From Nemertoderma westbladi (taxonomy: Eukaryota; Xenacoelomorpha; Nemertodermatida; Nemertodermatidae), in the NCBI GenBank assembly GCA_032718475.1, contig JAUCBJ010006586.1, positions 1 through 21,689 of the forward strand: a stretch of 21,689 nt of DNA, in the 5' to 3' direction. Positions 18,167-21,689 of this stretch are shown here, in pieces (position 1 is the stretch's first letter; each line of letters starts with the position of its first letter). Both the position numbers and the translations under genes were made by a program. The notes under the pieces are model-generated. The model was not told where the DNA came from and did no database searches. It saw only the letters and a program-made list of their open reading frames with translations.

Positions 18167-19370
18167 CCCGCCAAATTAGGATGTCTGTTAGATAATAAAT
18201 CACTTTAGCCGATGACAAATATTTGATTCACTACACTAGTCGAAACCAATCTGTGCGCGATCATTCACCCGCTGGATAATTCCCGGGAGATTGGGTTCGA
18301 CGGCTTAATTTTATTGCTATGTAAGCTTAATGTATTATTCGACTGACAGTATTATATAATCTCTGACAATATTATTCACCTTCGGGAATATTAACAGTTC
18401 CTTTAGGACGTGGCGCTTTATTTATATAAACAGAGTTATGACTTAAACTACTCACAACGATATGGCTTAATTATAATTCACATATATGGCGCATTCTTTA
18501 GGAATTGCTTCGTTATCAGTATCACTCGCACACAATGCTGCACAATACTGCACACTGATCTGCCGATCTTCACTGATTTTAGTTACATATAAAAGGAACA
18601 CGGACTGACTCATGTAGGGGCTATCAAATAACATTAGATTCACTTCAAACCACTTTAACATAAGTCACAATCGTTATGTATAACCTTTCTCTCTTACCTT
18701 CAGTATATCAAGAATATTGGGTTTTCGGGGTTATTTATCGTTATTCCAAATATAATAATTCATCAACCAAATTATGAAGTACAGACAGCAAATAGCAGTA
18801 TAACAATATAAAGTATGCACAGTGTTACACAGTATGCAGTGTATGCAGTACTGCAGTATGCATTGATTGCATTGAGTTAGGTTAGTCAAGTTAGATAACG
18901 GATATATGTCCTTATGATTAAGCCTACTAGTGTACGGCTAAAACAGTAAAGCACAAAATACTTCCAAGCCGTTCTTTCTTTGGCTCAGGACTCAATGTAA
19001 ACACTGCACATAGGCATTGCGTCATTTCTCGGAAATTTTCTGTACAAGGAGCCACAAAAACGCTCTAATTGGCTGACTGAACTGAGAGACGCCGTAGAAC
19101 AAAGGAAATCAACACGTATGAATGTCAGCTGTTAACCGTAGTCATAGTAACTACTGTTCAAGAGTAGCTATCACCCCTTTGCGTCACGAATTGCCATAGA
19201 ATCATAAAATATGCCTTTCACAGTACACATACGGAGGAAATAGGTCTTAGATCCTCTAAAAACACCGATACAGCAATAATACGGTCTCTTACACTTATTA
19301 AATCAACTACAGAGTATTTTAATGTAAAAGATAATAAAAATAACGGGGCAATTCAGCAAAGGCTTTTACA
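18136..19370 (-). repeat. 3' LTR of element C (1235 bp)
   Basis: Read on the minus strand it starts TGTAAAAGCCTTTGC and ends AAGCGCGAACA. R/U5 (about 18136-18915) is close to element A. U3 (about 18915-19370) is strongly diverged from it, although the internal DNA beyond the LTR edge is again nearly identical. CCAAT survives (ATTGG at 19068-19072) but TATATA does not. AATAAA is at 18310-18315 (complement). Confidence 0.85.
18387..18417 (-). repeat. 31-bp invariant LTR block, inverted copy
   Basis: The complement is identical to 2153-2183 and 13251-13281. Confidence 0.6.
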
Positions 19371-19448
19371 CCGCTCCCAGAAAATGGGATTTTCAGTCTA
19401 TAAAATATAAAAATCACAGTTTCTAAAACCTAAAGATACTCTAAACAG

Positions 19449-19760
19449 TTAGTCTTTCTTGCGCGGACGGCGTTTACGCAGTTTTTTAAAGCTAGCAAGA
19501 GTCCTTTTCTCTTTGGGGGGAACCACTTTACTAGGAGGGCCATAACTCCTGGGTGAAGGGTGCAATATGATTGCATTAGAAGGTTTGGGTTTACTGTCGG
19601 TGTCTCGTCCATTTCGATATGCTTCTCCTCGAGCTGATTTTCCTCCGCTTGTCATGGGATACGTTCGTCCAAAACTCTCGCAGAGAATAGGGTTTTCTAA
19701 GCTTGATATCTTCTTTGAGATTCGAGGTTTCCCAATCGAACTGAGATAAGGCCAATTCGT
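19449..19760 (-). CDS. Basic-tailed ORF d, element C copy
   Basis: An open frame of 103 codons, the same length as the copy at 817-1128, ends with a Lys/Arg-rich tail. Compared with that copy there are about nine base differences in the last 68 codons, most of them changing the residue (for example R/S, F/S, A/V, H/P, L/P). That is what unconstrained drift after duplication would give. No family is recognised. The upstream TAA that closes the frame is shared by both copies. Confidence 0.4.
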   Translation of the reverse strand, partial: TNWPYLSSIGKPRISKKISSLENPILCESFGRTYPMTSGGKSARGEAYRNGRDTDSKPKPSNAIILHPSPRSYGPPSKVVPPKEKRTLASFKKLRKRRPRKKD

Positions 19761-20008
19761 TTATCGATTGGACTTACTGTTATAACTTACGTTTATCTGA
19801 ACAAACGCAGGTTTCCTTTTTGATCTTTATAGAATCACGTTTAACTCGTTTCGTACAAAGCTCTCCTTCACCTTGATGAAGGGTTGTATCATGTTAAACG
19901 GGGACGACCATACGGTAGGATAGTGATATTAGGTGTCCGCATCACAATCCGTCTAGGTAAGATGGGCGGCTAGCTAGAAATCACTGTCGGAGTGTTACCG
20001 ATTAATTG

Positions 20009-20191
20009 TTAGGGTAGCACTAGATCTTTGAACAGTGAATACAGTCCACGAGGATCCGCGACACCACCAGGATCGCAGGTCTGAGGTCCAACTAAGGAAT
20101 GAGGAGGTTTGACCGAGTATTCCGGGACTCTGATCGTAGGTTTACTCCAGGATCGTTCGAGCCGAGTGAGCATAGGTGGTACGTCAAACAA
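20009..20191 (-). pseudogene. Unrecognised ORF fragment c, element C copy
   Basis: A 60-residue frame that matches 406-570, with six extra residues upstream because a local difference supplies an earlier ATG. It is Pro/Arg-rich with a Leu-rich end. It is part of the same decayed 3' ORF region as fragments b and d. Confidence 0.35.
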
Positions 20192-20397
20192 GTTTCGCTC
20201 GAAACTCCAGTAAATATAACGAGCACAACTGTGTTTAACACAACGTTTCCGTGGATGTTTATGTCTTTCCGTTTATTGGCTGGATCTAGGGCATTTATCG
20301 TAATAATACCAAAGACGCACGTCTGGTAGGGGTAACGCGGATGATATTTATTTGTTGTTACAATGCTTCTATCAAGAATTCCAAATATATGTTGGAG
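20092..20397 (-). pseudogene. Unrecognised ORF fragment b, element C copy
   Basis: An open frame of 101 codons plus stop that matches 230-487 but carries 16 additional codons. The extra piece encodes a Val/Leu/Ile-rich hydrophobic run that could be a short membrane or beta segment. Because the indel is exactly 48 nt, the frame is kept in both copies. No domain is named. Confidence 0.4.
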
Positions 20398-20590
20398 TTA
20401 CCGCGTTTATTTGTTTCTTTAATGTCTTTTCTTTCGAGCCAATTTCGAATAGAATTTTCGCATTCGAATTTCAGTTTATGGTTCCAACTCCGCTGGGCAG
20501 GATATATAGTCGACATAGTCCGTATTGTTTAAATTGATAGAATGACCAGTAGTTAAGAAGCCCATATACGTACCATTACGCTGCGTATAT

Positions 20591-21689
20591 GTCGCCGCGT
20601 ATTAAGCTATCAACAAACGCCCGTAAAAGTAGAGTACATCGCTCCCCGATACCAAGACCATCCTCCATCAACTCCGTCATCTCTGCTATATATGAGTTTA
20701 TCCATATTATAAGGAGTTTATATCTAGGCGAGCGGGCGTCGCTGCCTACCCCAATCAACCCCCGGACAGAACGAGATCCTCAGCGCCGATGTGTCGTCGC
20801 CGCCGTACTTTCGCCAACGACGTAGCCGCACAACGACAACGACAACCGGCACAAGTCACTCGACTGTCCGTCCCAAAGGCTTAGATGTACTTCAGGTATT
20901 CCTTGGAGAGTTAGGTTACTTTACGATTGCGACTGGCTACTGTAAACACACCTTAGCAGTAACATTCACCTATAAACTCACAAATACCACACAACTGGTC
21001 ACAACTACGCACATTCGGGCCATTTGTCCGTTAGTCAATGCCTTCCAGAATGTCACTGTATTATTATGTATCCTTGGATACTAGCAGTGCGCTATTTATT
21101 CCCTATGCTATTCAATGGGACAAGCTTTCTATTGTTCTTTTAACTCAATTCTAATTCTAGCGTGGTTGTTGCTATGGTGACATTATGCAAAGCTAGCGGT
21201 AGAATTAGGGTGATTCCAATGCATACAGATCTGGGATGTTATTTAATAGTATTCTTTAATAGTCAATGTTCTGTTTATACATGACTTTACGAATTTTATC
21301 GGCTATTGACTATGTTTGGGAGACTTTCGTACACGCATACGCATAATAATATAAATCTCCGCTCCCTTGATCTATTAATTAATGGAATTTTGGGAATGTT
21401 ATAAATTGCGTAAAATGGCAATTTATTAAATTCATTAAAAGACATGAATTTAAATTTATTCCCTGAAATTTTATTATTTGATAATTAAATGGGCATATTT
21501 TGATTCTAGAACATGTCTAGGGACACAAGATCCTTAATTCTAAGAAAATTGTCTCTTTAAGAATATCGGTAAATGCTACGATATCTTAATTGACTAGAAT
21601 TGTTGAAGGATCTGAATTTTACAGATTTTGACTTATTTGATTTGTAAATATTAAATAATTAATATTTGAGATGAGCACCGATTTATTCC
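20591..21689. other. Right end of window, nothing firmly identified
   Basis: If element C is complete, this is its internal DNA on the minus strand. It is unlike the left copy, whose equivalent lies outside the window. The part 20600-20850 is CpG-rich and has a minus-strand open stretch (20576-20758) with a plausible protein-like composition and a plus-strand shadow. I recognise neither. From about 21100 on it is AT-rich with no ORF. Confidence 0.4.

Larger units (their letters stand above)
18136..20590 (-). mobile_element. 3' end of an inverted LTR retrotransposon (element C)
   Basis: This is a reverse-strand near-copy of 35-2435: 3' LTR at 18136-19370, then internal DNA up to about 20590, where clear similarity to the left copy stops. 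It sits inside the gag codon for residue 787, so it inserted into element B. The five bases before it (GACAG, 18131-18135) would be one half of a target-site duplication, whose partner should lie right of this window if the element is complete. Confidence 0.75.

Noticed and set aside
18280-18300. GGGTTCGACGG as a tRNA B box
   Set aside because: It sits inside the LTR, and no A box or cloverleaf could be formed around it.
1-20590. A single giant transposon with 2.4-kb terminal inverted repeats enclosing the LINE and gag ORFs
   Set aside because: A third copy of the LTR part in the middle, LTR-type TGT...ACA ends, a purine tract before the LTR and the cut gag all fit separate LTR element copies better. 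The arms contain internal element DNA only on their outer sides.

Overview
The window is eukaryotic, from an animal genome, and consists mostly of transposable elements in AT-rich, intron-like or intergenic DNA. There is no bacterial-style gene packing, no operon, and no complete host gene that I can recognise. A CCAAT/TATA/TCAGT promoter layout in one LTR, the abundance of TAGGCCTA and ACCGGTA palindromes, and a 7-bp CCTATAA satellite suggest a marine invertebrate. I would guess an arthropod, possibly a crustacean, with low confidence.

Layout, left to right. (1) 1-2435 is the 3' end of an LTR retrotransposon on the + strand: about 1.2 kb of internal DNA with degraded, unrecognised reading frames, a short purine tract, and a 1229-bp LTR (1207-2435). 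(2) 3023-4930 is a 5'-truncated LINE (non-LTR retrotransposon) with a reverse transcriptase ORF. It is flanked by a target-site duplication starting ATGGCGTATTAA and carries a (TAG)n tail. (3) 4931-9700 is non-coding DNA with poly-C, AT-rich, hairpin and 35-bp tandem-repeat patches and dispersed-repeat fragments. (4) 9770-10110 is a possible first exon or small ORF with a CX2C-X23-CX2C zinc-binding pattern. (5) 11444-11629 is a CCTATAA satellite. (6) 12356-18135 is the 5' half of a second LTR element of the same family: 5' LTR (12356-13565), a 2.2-kb leader full of tandem repeats, and a 787-codon gag-like ORF that stops being gag exactly where a third LTR begins. (7) 18136-about 20590 is the 3' end of a third element, on the - strand: its LTR (18136-19370) lies against the gag, and its internal DNA continues rightwards. 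(8) 20591-21689 shows no convincing gene.

The central story is a nested insertion. The third element landed in reverse orientation inside the gag of the second, cutting it at codon 787 in a BEL/Pao-like (DUF1759-like) segment. The first and third elements are near copies of each other and form a roughly 2.4-kb inverted repeat separated by 15.7 kb. Their internal DNA and R/U5 sequences are very alike, but their U3 promoter segments differ strongly, which points to a mosaic LTR. All statements about identity are by eye, without alignment software.
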